Assembly: GCA_028290305.1 (NCBI GenBank) | Contig: JAQGKC010000050.1 | Location: 1-21,527 of the forward strand | DNA length: 21,527 nucleotides | Source: Bradyrhizobium sp. | GTDB taxonomy: Bacteria; Pseudomonadota; Alphaproteobacteria; Rhizobiales; Xanthobacteraceae | Reading direction: 5' to 3' | Part shown: in pieces, positions 15,426 through 21,527 of the stretch | How the letters are laid out: each line of letters starts with the position of its first letter | Position numbering within the stretch: the first letter of the stretch is position 1 | Notes under the pieces: model-generated | What the model was told of the DNA's origin: nothing | Databases searched by the model: none | The model's input: only the letters and a program-made list of their open reading frames with translations | Made by a program: the position numbers and the translations under genes

Positions 15426-16865
15426 ATGAGAATTGCGGTAATTGGCACAGGATATGTCGGTCTGGTTACTGGCGCGTGCTTCGCTCAGGCGGGATATCGG
15501 GTCACCTGTGTCGATGTCGATCGGACAAAGGTCGCCAATCTGACCAAGGGCCGCGTGCCGATCTATGAGCCCGGCCTTGTCGAAGTCATCGCCGACGCAT
15601 GCCGCAGGCGAACGCTTGAATTCTCTTCAGATACCAAAACCGCCGTATCAAGTGCCGATATCATTTTCATCGCGGTCGGGACCCCGCCGAGAGCGTCTGA
15701 TGGTCACGCCGACCTTTCGAACCTTCGCAAGGCCGTCATAGCAATGGCACCGGTGCTCCGCGATGGCTGCCTGGTTGTCGTCAAATCGACGGTGCCTATC
15801 GGGACCGGTGATCGCATCCAGAAAACGATAGAGAGGCTGCGGCCCGGCCTGGACTTCGATGTGGCTTCCAATCCGGAGTTTCTTCGTGCTGGCTGCGCTG
15901 TTGGAGACTTCAAGGTCCCCGACCGGGTCGTGATTGGCACCGAATCAAAGCGGGCGCGGACCATTCTGGGAAGTATTTACGCTACGCTTGGAATTGAAGG
16001 AGCCCGCATCCTGGCGACCCAGCGCCGGTCGGCGGAACTGATCAAATATGCGGCCAATGGTTTCCTTGCTACCAAGATCGCGTTCATCAACGAGATTGCG
16101 GACCTGTGCGAAAACATGGACGCCCGCGTCCAGGAAGTCGCGCTTGGCATCGGACTGGATAGCCGTATTGGCCCGCAATTTCTCAGCGCGGGTCCCGGGT
16201 TTGGCGGCTCCTGCTTTCCCAAGGACGCAAGAGCGTTGGTGAGGACTGGCGAAGAATGCGGCGCGCGGATGAGCATTATCGAGGCGGTGCTGGCTTCGAA
16301 TGATCGGCGCAAACGGTCGATAGTGGAGAAAATCAACTTGGCGGGCGGTGGAGATTTGGACGGCAAGCGGGTCGCTCTGCTCGGACTGACCTTCAAGGCA
16401 GGGACCGACGACATGCGGGACGCGCCCTCGATTACTCTGGCGGAAGCCTTGGTCGAGGAGGGCGCAAGTGTACATGCGTACGATCCCATTGGAATCGAGC
16501 GCGCCGCGCCGCTCCTGCCGTCCTCCGTACGCTATCACCCGAGCGTATTCGATGCGGCTCAGGGAGCGGATATGCTGATTGTCGTGACCGAATGGGAAGA
16601 GTTCCGCTATCTCGATTTTGCGCGGCTCAAACGCGAAATGGCGACACCCTTGCTGGTCGATTTGAGGAACATGTTTTCCGAGGAACAGGTGACCAGGCAA
16701 GGATTCGCATATTGCGGAATCGGAAATCGAAGCGCGTGGCGTGGTCTGGCCACGGTCTCCAAAGGCTCTCGCACACCGGCGCGTCGTATTTCCAGAGTAA
16801 CGCGGAGCGGTCGGCAGAAGGGGGGCGCCACGGCGAATCCGCAAAGCATCGCGGCTGCCGAGTAA
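15426..16865 (+). CDS. UDP-glucose 6-dehydrogenase
   Basis: This 479-residue enzyme oxidises UDP-glucose to UDP-glucuronate with two NAD+. It begins MRIAVIGTGYVGLVTGACFA, the canonical N-terminus. I therefore set the start at ATG 15426, which has GAGAGG at 15413-15418, in preference to an earlier in-frame start at 15342 inside the preceding gene. The catalytic cysteine is Cys263 in GFGGSCFPKD. LTFKAGTDDMRDAPS marks the C-terminal UDP-binding domain. The protein normally ends soon after a YxGIG motif. Here FAYCGIG is followed by about 46 extra basic, low-complexity residues. Together with the decarboxylase upstream it completes UDP-glucose to UDP-xylose. It is the last gene of the locus, 34 bases after its neighbour. 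Confidence 0.95.
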   Translation: MRIAVIGTGYVGLVTGACFAQAGYRVTCVDVDRTKVANLTKGRVPIYEPGLVEVIADACRRRTLEFSSDTKTAVSSADIIFIAVGTPPRASDGHADLSNLRKAVIAMAPVLRDGCLVVVKSTVPIGTGDRIQKTIERLRPGLDFDVASNPEFLRAGCAVGDFKVPDRVVIGTESKRARTILGSIYATLGIEGARILATQRRSAELIKYAANGFLATKIAFINEIADLCENMDARVQEVALGIGLDSRIGPQFLSAGPGFGGSCFPKDARALVRTGEECGARMSIIEAVLASNDRRKRSIVEKINLAGGGDLDGKRVALLGLTFKAGTDDMRDAPSITLAEALVEEGASVHAYDPIGIERAAPLLPSSVRYHPSVFDAAQGADMLIVVTEWEEFRYLDFARLKREMATPLLVDLRNMFSEEQVTRQGFAYCGIGNRSAWRGLATVSKGSRTPARRISRVTRSGRQKGGATANPQSIAAAE

Positions 16866-16914
16866 AACGTTCCGGTCGACCAAACCCGATGAGCGCAGAA
16901 ATGGGCTGCATACC

Positions 16915-17547
16915 ATGAGCATGCTGACCGACCTTCCGGTCGAAGTGCGGATTTCGAAGACCCAAATCATTGGCCAGGGTTACCGCAGCTACGAAAAATA
17001 CGAAATATCGCTGTCTGGCAGTGCTGCGATGACGAGAGTCGAGCGCGATGTCCTTCGATCAGGTCTGGTCGTTGGAATTCTGCCCGTCGATATCGTCAGG
17101 GACGAGGTGGTGCTGATACGCCAATTCCGTTTGGGCAGCCATATCGCGTTCGGTAGAGGCGCCATGATCGAGGTACCTGCCGGCCGGGTGGCCCCGCAGG
17201 AAAGCGCGCATGATGCGGCATGCCGGGAGTGTCACGAAGAGATCGGAGCGAGGCCGAAGCAGCTGCACGCTGTTTTTGAAATCATGCCGGCCCCGGCGCT
17301 CAGCGACGAGAGCATGGTTCTTTATGCCGCGTTGATCGATGCCGCGGAGGTGAAGACGCGTGCCGGCTGCGTCGAAGAGCAGGAGGACATAGAACCGATG
17401 AGGGTTTCATTCGACGCCGCGGCTGCGATGTTGGCTCGCGGCGGATTTCATAATAGTACGGCGATCATAGCCCTGCAGTGGCTGGCGCTCAATCGCGAAA
17501 AGCTGCCGGACATATTCGGGCAGGGGCCAGGTCGCGCGGGGGCTTAG
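16915..17547 (+). CDS. Nudix hydrolase, ADP-ribose pyrophosphatase type
   Basis: This 210-residue protein contains a Nudix box, G-x5-E-x7-REUxEExGU, at residues 90-112: Gly90, Glu96, then Arg104-Glu105 and Glu108-Glu109. A Cys (106) and an Ala (112) occupy the usual hydrophobic positions. The preceding VLIRQFR and IEVPAG motifs, and the later P-AL-DESM, place it near the NudF/ADP-sugar pyrophosphatases, which cleave ADP-ribose or NDP-sugars to sugar phosphate and NMP. It follows UDP-glucose dehydrogenase by 49 bases, so it may be in the same transcript and could clear an NDP-sugar by-product, or it may be unrelated housekeeping. Its TAG stop overlaps the TAA stop of the convergent DUF1003 gene. 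Confidence 0.87.
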   Translation: MSMLTDLPVEVRISKTQIIGQGYRSYEKYEISLSGSAAMTRVERDVLRSGLVVGILPVDIVRDEVVLIRQFRLGSHIAFGRGAMIEVPAGRVAPQESAHDAACRECHEEIGARPKQLHAVFEIMPAPALSDESMVLYAALIDAAEVKTRAGCVEEQEDIEPMRVSFDAAAAMLARGGFHNSTAIIALQWLALNREKLPDIFGQGPGRAGA

Positions 17548-18119
17548 TCGTTTGCGCGTTGCCGTTCGATTTCGCTCAGCACGACCTCGGGAGCGACGTC
17601 TGCCGTGATATCGGCGATTTCCGGATCGACGTCAGTACGAACCCCTAGTTTCACAGCAATCGCCGAGACCATCGTGATCAGGCGGGTCAATTCATGTTCG
17701 GCGAGAAGATTTACATGCAGATCCAGATCATCGCGTTTGTCGGTGGCCGCCATGGCCCGGTTTTGGCTGATGAGGACAAATGTCGAGAGAAAGATCGCCT
17801 CCACGGAGGCGACCATCGCGAGGATCACGAAGGTCGGATCGAAATGCGGAATGCGCGGGATTAGATTGGCCGCAATCCAGGTCCCATATATCGCAACGTG
17901 AAAATAGACGAAATGCATACTGCCGGTGAAGCGAGTGATTGCATCGGCGAGTTTCGCTTCCCACCCCTCAGCGAGTTTCTCCTGTCGGCGGCGCTCCCTT
18001 AGCGCCTCGATGTTCCTCCTGAGCGAGGAACTCAGTTCATTTCGGCCGGCTTGATGGTCGGGGCTTTCCTGTGATGGCACCACTCTGTCTCCCTGCGGGA
18101 GTGCGTCGTCCGGATTCAA
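17544..18119 (-). CDS. DUF1003 membrane protein
   Basis: This 191-residue protein matches the DUF1003 family. A charged amphipathic stretch is followed by two membrane spans: about residues 70-88 (FVYFHVAIYGTWIAANLI) and 95-117 (including ILAMVASVEAIFLSTFVLISQNR). A cytosolic tail of about 70 residues follows, with a DLDLHVNLLAEHE motif. The function of the family is unknown to me. The start is uncertain. TTG 18119 overlaps the stop of the upstream regulator gene as TTGA. GTG 18083 has a better ribosome site (GGGAG on the minus strand, 18093-18089) and would give 179 residues. It probably shares a transcript with the Crp/Fnr gene. Confidence 0.85.
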   Translation of the reverse strand: MNPDDALPQGDRVVPSQESPDHQAGRNELSSSLRRNIEALRERRRQEKLAEGWEAKLADAITRFTGSMHFVYFHVAIYGTWIAANLIPRIPHFDPTFVILAMVASVEAIFLSTFVLISQNRAMAATDKRDDLDLHVNLLAEHELTRLITMVSAIAVKLGVRTDVDPEIADITADVAPEVVLSEIERQRAND

Positions 18120-18886
18120 ACCGGTTCAGAAATCGTCACGTAGGGTGCCGCTTCCTTGATGCCGTTGGACAGCTGCAGATATTCGGCCGAGAAGTCGCCG
18201 ATTCTGGCCAAGCCGTTCCAATCCCGGACTCGTACCTGTTTGGAGTCCCACTCAACCAGCCCGAGCCGCCGCAGTTCCTGCACCACCCTGTTGGCATGAA
18301 CGCTTGAAATGCCGCAAGCATCTGCCAACTCGGCCTGGGTCAGGGGAATGGTGAAGCAGAGATTGCGCGCGAGGTCCACCGCTTGGAGACGAGCGGCAAG
18401 TTCGCAGACAAGATGGGCTACCCGCGCGATGGCCTCGCGTCTGCCCAGGTTAGTGACCCATTCCCGGAAAATCGCCGCTTCGATGAAGGTCTCGCGCCAG
18501 AACGCTTGGGTGAGCTGCGGCGAACGATCCAGCATGTCTTTCAATGCGGCATGCGGCAGGAAAGCGACCACCGCCGGGCCAAGCGCAGAGAGATTATAAT
18601 CGACGCGATGAAGATACAAGGCCTGCAGATCGACAAGATCCCCAGGAATAACGAGCGAGGTGATCTGGCGGCGAGCGCCGCTCGCGATCTTGTGGGTATA
18701 CAAGAAGCCGCCTAACACCAGAGTACAGCGCGAGGGCTTGTCGCCTTGATGGGTAATTTCCTGGCTGGCGGCGAAATTCGTGACGGCCAGGGGAAGTTCG
18801 GAGATTCGCTGCCGGTCTTGAGGCTCGAGCGTGCTGTATCTCTCCAACCGGTACAGCAGCCGTGAATATGGTCTGCCGATTTCCAT
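18116..18886 (-). CDS. Crp/Fnr-family transcriptional regulator
   Basis: This 256-residue protein has an N-terminal cyclic-nucleotide-binding-like beta barrel (about residues 20-125, including VIPGDLVDLQALYL), a long dimerisation helix, and a C-terminal winged helix. The helix-turn-helix is LTQAELADACGISSVHANRVVQELRRLGLVEW, at about 182-213. No cysteine cluster is seen at the N-terminus, so it is not an FNR-type 4Fe-4S oxygen sensor. The start at ATG 18886 has GAGG on the minus strand (18896-18893). An upstream GTG at 18898 would add four residues. This group of stand-alone Crp-like regulators is numerous in Bradyrhizobium. The signal and targets are unknown. Co-transcription with the DUF1003 gene suggests an envelope-linked role, which is inference. 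Confidence 0.88.
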   Translation of the reverse strand: MEIGRPYSRLLYRLERYSTLEPQDRQRISELPLAVTNFAASQEITHQGDKPSRCTLVLGGFLYTHKIASGARRQITSLVIPGDLVDLQALYLHRVDYNLSALGPAVVAFLPHAALKDMLDRSPQLTQAFWRETFIEAAIFREWVTNLGRREAIARVAHLVCELAARLQAVDLARNLCFTIPLTQAELADACGISSVHANRVVQELRRLGLVEWDSKQVRVRDWNGLARIGDFSAEYLQLSNGIKEAAPYVTISEPV

Positions 18887-19156
18887 GGTGCACCTCACCG
18901 GCTATGCAGGACTTCATGACCGGCTGGGTACGAACGACGGGGGCGTTGTCCTGCGCTGTTGCTTATAGACCTACTCATACGCTGACTTTTCTTGGGTCGT
19001 TGGAGTTGCAGCCCGTCACTATCGCCTGTCATTGAAGCTGAGCTGGATGATGGGTTCCTGCTGTAACGTGTTGCGAACGCGGGAATTGTATGAAGGTTCC
19101 AATGTATGCGCGGGGGCAGAGGAGCACGAGTTCAACGGCGAGCGGCGCCCTTCCGC

Positions 19157-19189
19157 TTTGATCTGGCCGAATTTGGTCTGGCCGAATTT
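19157..19189. repeat. Two-copy 15-base tandem repeat
   Basis: The unit TTTGRTCTGGCCGAA occurs at 19157-19171 and again at 19172-19186 with one mismatch (A or G at the fifth base), followed by a further TTT. Two copies are too few for a satellite. It could be a slipped duplication or a pair of binding sites on the same helical face only if the protein tolerates a 1.4-turn spacing. Confidence 0.55.
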
Positions 19190-19274
19190 TTCGATCCGCA
19201 AAAGGGCTCGCCGCCAAAGTTGCCAGAAAAGATCAGGCACGGGAAAAAGCGTAACGCCGTCGAATGTCGCAACG

Positions 19275-19306
19275 ATCGTCACGTGGATTGGTAATTACGT
19301 GACGAT
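19275..19306. repeat. 10-bp perfect inverted repeat
   Basis: ATCGTCACGT (19275-19284) is the exact reverse complement of ACGTGACGAT (19297-19306), with a 12-base spacer. Two further G-T pairs could extend an RNA stem inward. There is no T run on either side, so a rho-independent terminator is unlikely, although it lies about 100 bases beyond the stop of the minus-strand gene ending at 19405. Arm length and spacing would also suit an operator for a dimeric regulator. Confidence 0.6.
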
Positions 19307-19404
19307 GCGTTCGTCGGTCGGACGATGGCGCACCGATTGTTGGCCGCCGTCCAGCATTGCCGCATAAAGCACCTCGCCAGCATCCCTGGAGGTGGCTGGT
19401 GGGC

Positions 19405-19722
19405 TCACCGGCGGTCCGGCCCCGGCGAGTCTGAGCCGCTTTTTGACGACCCGGTTCCGCTGAGCGTAGTGGGTCCTCCTGGAGAGCCATTGGGGCCGCC
19501 CGGGTCACCCGCGCCGACGTTTCCACGGGACTGACCGCTGCCCGTCGATCCCGCGGAACTGCCCGTCGTCCCGTCCACCCGGCCGCCGGCCGAGGAGCCG
19601 CTGCCCATGCTGGATGATGCGCTGCCGCTTGCGGATCCGCTGCTCCCACCGCCGCTTTGTGCGAATGCGAGTGAGCCGGAGAGGGAAAGTGCGACCGCCA
19701 AGCCGGTTGCTATGAGTTTCAT
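19405..19722 (-). CDS. Small Gly/Ser-rich secreted protein
   Basis: This 105-residue protein opens with a textbook Sec signal peptide, MKLIATGLAVALSLSGSLAFAQS, with cleavage likely after AFA or FAQ near residues 20-22. The mature part is almost entirely Gly, Ser, Pro, Ala and Thr, with no recognisable domain, and is probably disordered. The start at ATG 19722 has an AAGGA ribosome site on the minus strand (about 19735-19731). Such low-complexity exported proteins are common single genes in Bradyrhizobium, with no known function that I can name. It is transcribed away from the next gene, and the 210-base gap between them should hold both promoters. Confidence 0.7.
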   Translation of the reverse strand: MKLIATGLAVALSLSGSLAFAQSGGGSSGSASGSASSSMGSGSSAGGRVDGTTGSSAGSTGSGQSRGNVGAGDPGGPNGSPGGPTTLSGTGSSKSGSDSPGPDRR

Positions 19723-19829
19723 TCGTTGTCCTTTTTATTTGAAGGAAACGACAATCCCGGCCATGTCCAACCGTTCCTAAAGCAATGGGCGCGTCGACCT
19801 CAAAGAGCGCCGAGACCTTAACCCAGTTT

Positions 19830-19850
19830 ATTGCGGACGGCCGCCGCAAT
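19830..19850. repeat. 7-bp inverted repeat in a divergent promoter region
   Basis: ATTGCGG (19830-19836) pairs with CCGCAAT (19844-19850) across a 7-base loop that itself contains CGGCCG. It sits midway between the divergent genes starting at 19722 (minus) and 19933 (plus), where an operator could control both. No T run follows it. Confidence 0.4.
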
Positions 19851-19932
19851 TCTAGCTTGGCGTTGGTGAGGGATCCTTGGCTTTCTCAGGCTCGCTGCTT
19901 TGGGAGGTCATCGTAAGGTAAGGGAGTGCAAC

Positions 19933-20172
19933 ATGATTTCGGACGAGTTCAGCGAACGGATGATCGCGCATATGGCTATGGCTTTGGAACGGGCATGCGG
20001 GCATTCACGGGAAAAGCTCGCGGATCATGAGAGCAGGCGGTTTGTCGCTGCAAGGATCGTCGAATGTGTGCGGGACGGTACACCAACGCTCGCGGGAATG
20101 ACGGAAGCCGCGCGACGGGCGATCGACGAGCTTTGTGCGATCAACGACGACGAGGTCACCAAGGCCAGTTGA
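19933..20172 (+). CDS. Conserved hypothetical protein (79 residues)
   Basis: I do not know a function for this small, probably all-helical, soluble protein. It reads MISDEFSERMIAHMAMALERAC at the start, then VAARIVECVRDG, and a C-terminal helix ending in DDEVTKAS. I recall similar short proteins in Bradyrhizobium annotated only as hypothetical. The ATG at 19933 has a good AGGGAG ribosome site (19921-19926). A longer in-frame start at 19900 has none and would add a non-helical leader. It stands alone, divergent from the Gly/Ser-rich secreted protein gene. No metal-binding or catalytic motif is visible. Confidence 0.68.
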   Translation: MISDEFSERMIAHMAMALERACGHSREKLADHESRRFVAARIVECVRDGTPTLAGMTEAARRAIDELCAINDDEVTKAS

Positions 20173-20463
20173 CTGTCCCGCGTCTCCATAGAGCAATTGC
20201 CCGAAGGTGTCTGTTGTTCTGCGACGGGGCGGTCCAGGTGGACAGAAAACACCTGCGTTTCTGATCCAAAATTTTCGCGCCTGTCTTCGAACTCACACTT
20301 TATCGGCCTAGATTGCCGGCTACAAATAGCGACGAGCAGCAATGTTGGTCTACTGGCCTTCGGAAAGGGTTTAATCGCCTGGCCTGAGCGCTGGCATTAG
20401 GAACCGACGTTGTCGCCGGATCTTGAGACCATCAAAACGGTTCTGGTCTGGGAGGAGGTGCCG

Positions 20464-20619
20464 GTGAAAAGAAGCTTAACTTATTTAGGCAGGTTGATCT
20501 TCGCCGCCGTGGTCGTCTTCTTGCTCGGGAGCGGTATCTGGGCCAATCTGACCAAGGCTCCGCTATCGGAGATGCGAGGCATGTGGGTGAACCAAGCTAT
20601 GCGCGGCATGGTTTATTGA
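20464..20619 (+). CDS. Small single-span membrane protein (51 residues)
   Basis: This short frame starts at GTG 20464, five bases after a near-perfect ribosome site (GGAGGAGG, 20451-20458). A TTG at 20410 could extend it by 18 residues but lacks such a site. After MKRSLTYLGR, a positively charged cytosolic lead, comes one hydrophobic helix (LIFAAVVVFLLGSGIWANL, about residues 11-29) and a short Met-rich polar tail. The strong ribosome site and clear membrane segment support a real gene. The function is unknown. Confidence 0.6.
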   Translation: MKRSLTYLGRLIFAAVVVFLLGSGIWANLTKAPLSEMRGMWVNQAMRGMVY

Positions 20620-20836
20620 CCCAAACAGACGCACGCCGCGACCGGCACGCTTCCTTTGAATTGAGATCACAGCACCGTGCAGTGTTCGTCCTGACTCGCT
20701 CTCGGCGCGAAAGGGCGCCTCCGCCGTGCGGCCGGGATCGATGTCCTTGGGGGTCTTGTCACGCTGAGCGATCATTTTTTGCCGGATCAGGAACGCCGGG
20801 AACGCCGCCCGGTCCCGCTGGGCTCACTCGGTCCTG

Positions 20837-21277
20837 TTAGAAGGGATGCCGATTTGCTCGGAGGATCGCCTGACTCGGGGAGAACCTGTTGGCGATCGCC
20901 AGTGTCTTATCCTCGTTCGTCTCCAAAGCGATCTTCTGGGCAAGCATAACATCGCCTGCGACCAGATAGCCGTTCGGGACAAAACACCACCCCGCGACGG
21001 GATCTCCTTGGCCGTTGATCTGGTGCACATTCATGGATGTACCGTAGTGGATGCGGTATGTCGCTCCACTGTCGCTACCAATCACGTCAAAATACAGGTC
21101 GCCCTCGAATTGTATCAACTGCCGTGGAGACAGCCATTGTTTCAGCAGCCGCAAGCCACGCTCTTCATTGGAATTCTCGTGGAAGAAATTCCTGTAAAGC
21201 GCGCGTAACGCATGCAGGCGCGACCGACCTGCGGCTGCTGGCCGCCGAAACACGAACATGAGACTTTCAGGCGTCAA
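20837..21277 (-). CDS. Conserved hypothetical protein, downstream partner
   Basis: This protein of 146 residues (140 if ATG 21259 is used) has no named domain that I recognise. Its conserved-looking core runs from LLKQWLSPRQLIQFEGDLYFDVIGSDSGATYRI to GWCFVPNGYLVAGDVMLAQKIALETNE. I recall this pattern from unnamed alphaproteobacterial proteins often found near phage or plasmid cargo genes. The TTG start at 21277 overlaps the stop of the upstream gene as TTGA, which argues for translational coupling. The internal ATG has only a weak ribosome site. The N-terminal Arg-rich stretch may be disordered. The function is unknown. Confidence 0.66.
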   Translation of the reverse strand: MTPESLMFVFRRPAAAGRSRLHALRALYRNFFHENSNEERGLRLLKQWLSPRQLIQFEGDLYFDVIGSDSGATYRIHYGTSMNVHQINGQGDPVAGWCFVPNGYLVAGDVMLAQKIALETNEDKTLAIANRFSPSQAILRANRHPF

Positions 21278-21495
21278 CCGCCGACAAGTCGAGGAAGAAA
21301 CAGTGTTTCTTCAACCGTCGGGTCGAAGGAGCCAAGTTTGGCAACTTCCCCAGGAGCGATGCGAGCGGCTGCGGTGAAGCCGGCGCTCGTCAATTCCTCG
21401 AAACGCTTTTCTGCTTTCGCCAACGCTTGTGCGTCGTTGGCGTCGAAGTAGTGCCGGGTGTCGCCGGTGTGGTCCATCACGATCTGGGTTGCCAT
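21274..21495 (-). CDS. Conserved hypothetical protein, upstream partner (73 residues)
   Basis: This short soluble protein has the pattern MDHTGDTRHYFD at residues 7-18, a helical middle (ALAKAEKRFEELTSAGF) and a C-terminal FDPTVEETLFLPRLVGG. It resembles small unnamed rhizobial proteins that I recall, many annotated only as hypothetical. The ATG at 21495 has AGGAGG about seven bases upstream on the minus strand. Its stop overlaps the TTG start of the next minus-strand gene, so the two form a two-gene unit. No catalytic motif is visible. Confidence 0.66.
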   Translation of the reverse strand: MATQIVMDHTGDTRHYFDANDAQALAKAEKRFEELTSAGFTAAARIAPGEVAKLGSFDPTVEETLFLPRLVGG

Positions 21496-21527
21496 GCCAT
21501 GCCTCCTGGATACCCGCCCTTGCCCAC

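Larger units (their letters stand above)
18887..19404. other. Non-coding stretch with repeats
   Basis: I find no credible gene in these 518 bases. Open frames at 19032-19367 (plus) and 19019-19282 (minus) lack ribosome sites and protein-like composition. The stretch should hold the promoter of the Crp/Fnr gene on its left side, but no clear -35/-10 pair, FNR box or EcfG box stands out. It contains a 15-base tandem repeat (19157-19189) and a long inverted repeat (19275-19306), both described separately. Confidence 0.5.

Noticed and set aside
19019..19282. 87-codon minus-strand frame in the 18887-19404 gap
   Set aside because: It has a GTG start with no ribosome site and is partly built from the tandem repeat. 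The composition is only weakly protein-like.
19032..19367. 111-codon plus-strand frame in the same gap
   Set aside because: It is rich in Trp, Cys and Arg with no domain, and crosses both the tandem and the inverted repeat.
19747..19777. Possible EcfG promoter for the Gly/Ser-rich secreted protein gene
   Set aside because: On the minus strand GGAAC and CGTT are separated by 22 bases, well outside the 16-17 base spacing required.
20563..20775. 70-codon minus-strand frame
   Set aside because: It lacks a ribosome site and overlaps the small membrane protein gene, which has a far better start signal.

Overview
The window is high-GC DNA with the codon usage and gene style of an alphaproteobacterium. 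Several genes look like Bradyrhizobium or a close Rhizobiales relative: a DUF1003 membrane protein, a Crp/Fnr-type regulator, small conserved hypotheticals, and a candidate sigma-EcfG promoter. The organism call is inference from gene families and not from any marker gene. No rRNA, tRNA, CRISPR array, transposase or phage gene was recognised.

Bases 493-16865 hold one large plus-strand biosynthetic locus of sixteen genes in two tight blocks, 493-6169 and 6369-16865, separated by 199 bases. Block 1 encodes myo-inositol-3-phosphate synthase, a histidine phosphatase, a shrunken CgeB-type glycosyltransferase remnant, a sugar nucleotidyltransferase, a CmoB-like methyltransferase, a clan GH-A glycosidase-like protein whose barrel strands appear circularly permuted, and a full phosphopentomutase. 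Block 2 encodes two extended SDR sugar epimerase/dehydratases (one of the CDP-tyvelose 2-epimerase type), a B12-binding radical SAM enzyme, one GT4 glycosyltransferase, three CgeB-like glycosyltransferases, UDP-glucuronate decarboxylase and UDP-glucose dehydrogenase. Seven successive junctions in block 2 are 4-base ATGA overlaps, so the genes are probably co-translated. The last two enzymes make UDP-glucuronate and then UDP-xylose. The simplest reading is synthesis of a small, modified, probably inositol- and pentose-containing oligosaccharide or glycoside. None of the sixteen proteins has a visible signal peptide or membrane span, and there is no flippase, polymerase, ABC exporter or priming transferase. 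The layout resembles what I recall as the 'rhizo-twelve' conserved gene cassette in protein-family databases, whose product I believe is unknown; I could not check this. A GGAAC-N16-CGTT element at 427-451 suggests control by the general stress response.

Bases 16915-18886 hold a Nudix hydrolase, then on the minus strand a Crp/Fnr-like regulator overlapping a DUF1003 protein. Bases 18887-21527 are loosely packed accessory DNA: a small Gly/Ser-rich secreted protein (minus), a 79-residue conserved hypothetical (plus), a 51-residue single-span membrane protein (plus), and two overlapping conserved hypotheticals (minus). An intergenic stretch at 18887-19404 carries a 10-bp perfect inverted repeat and a 15-base tandem repeat.
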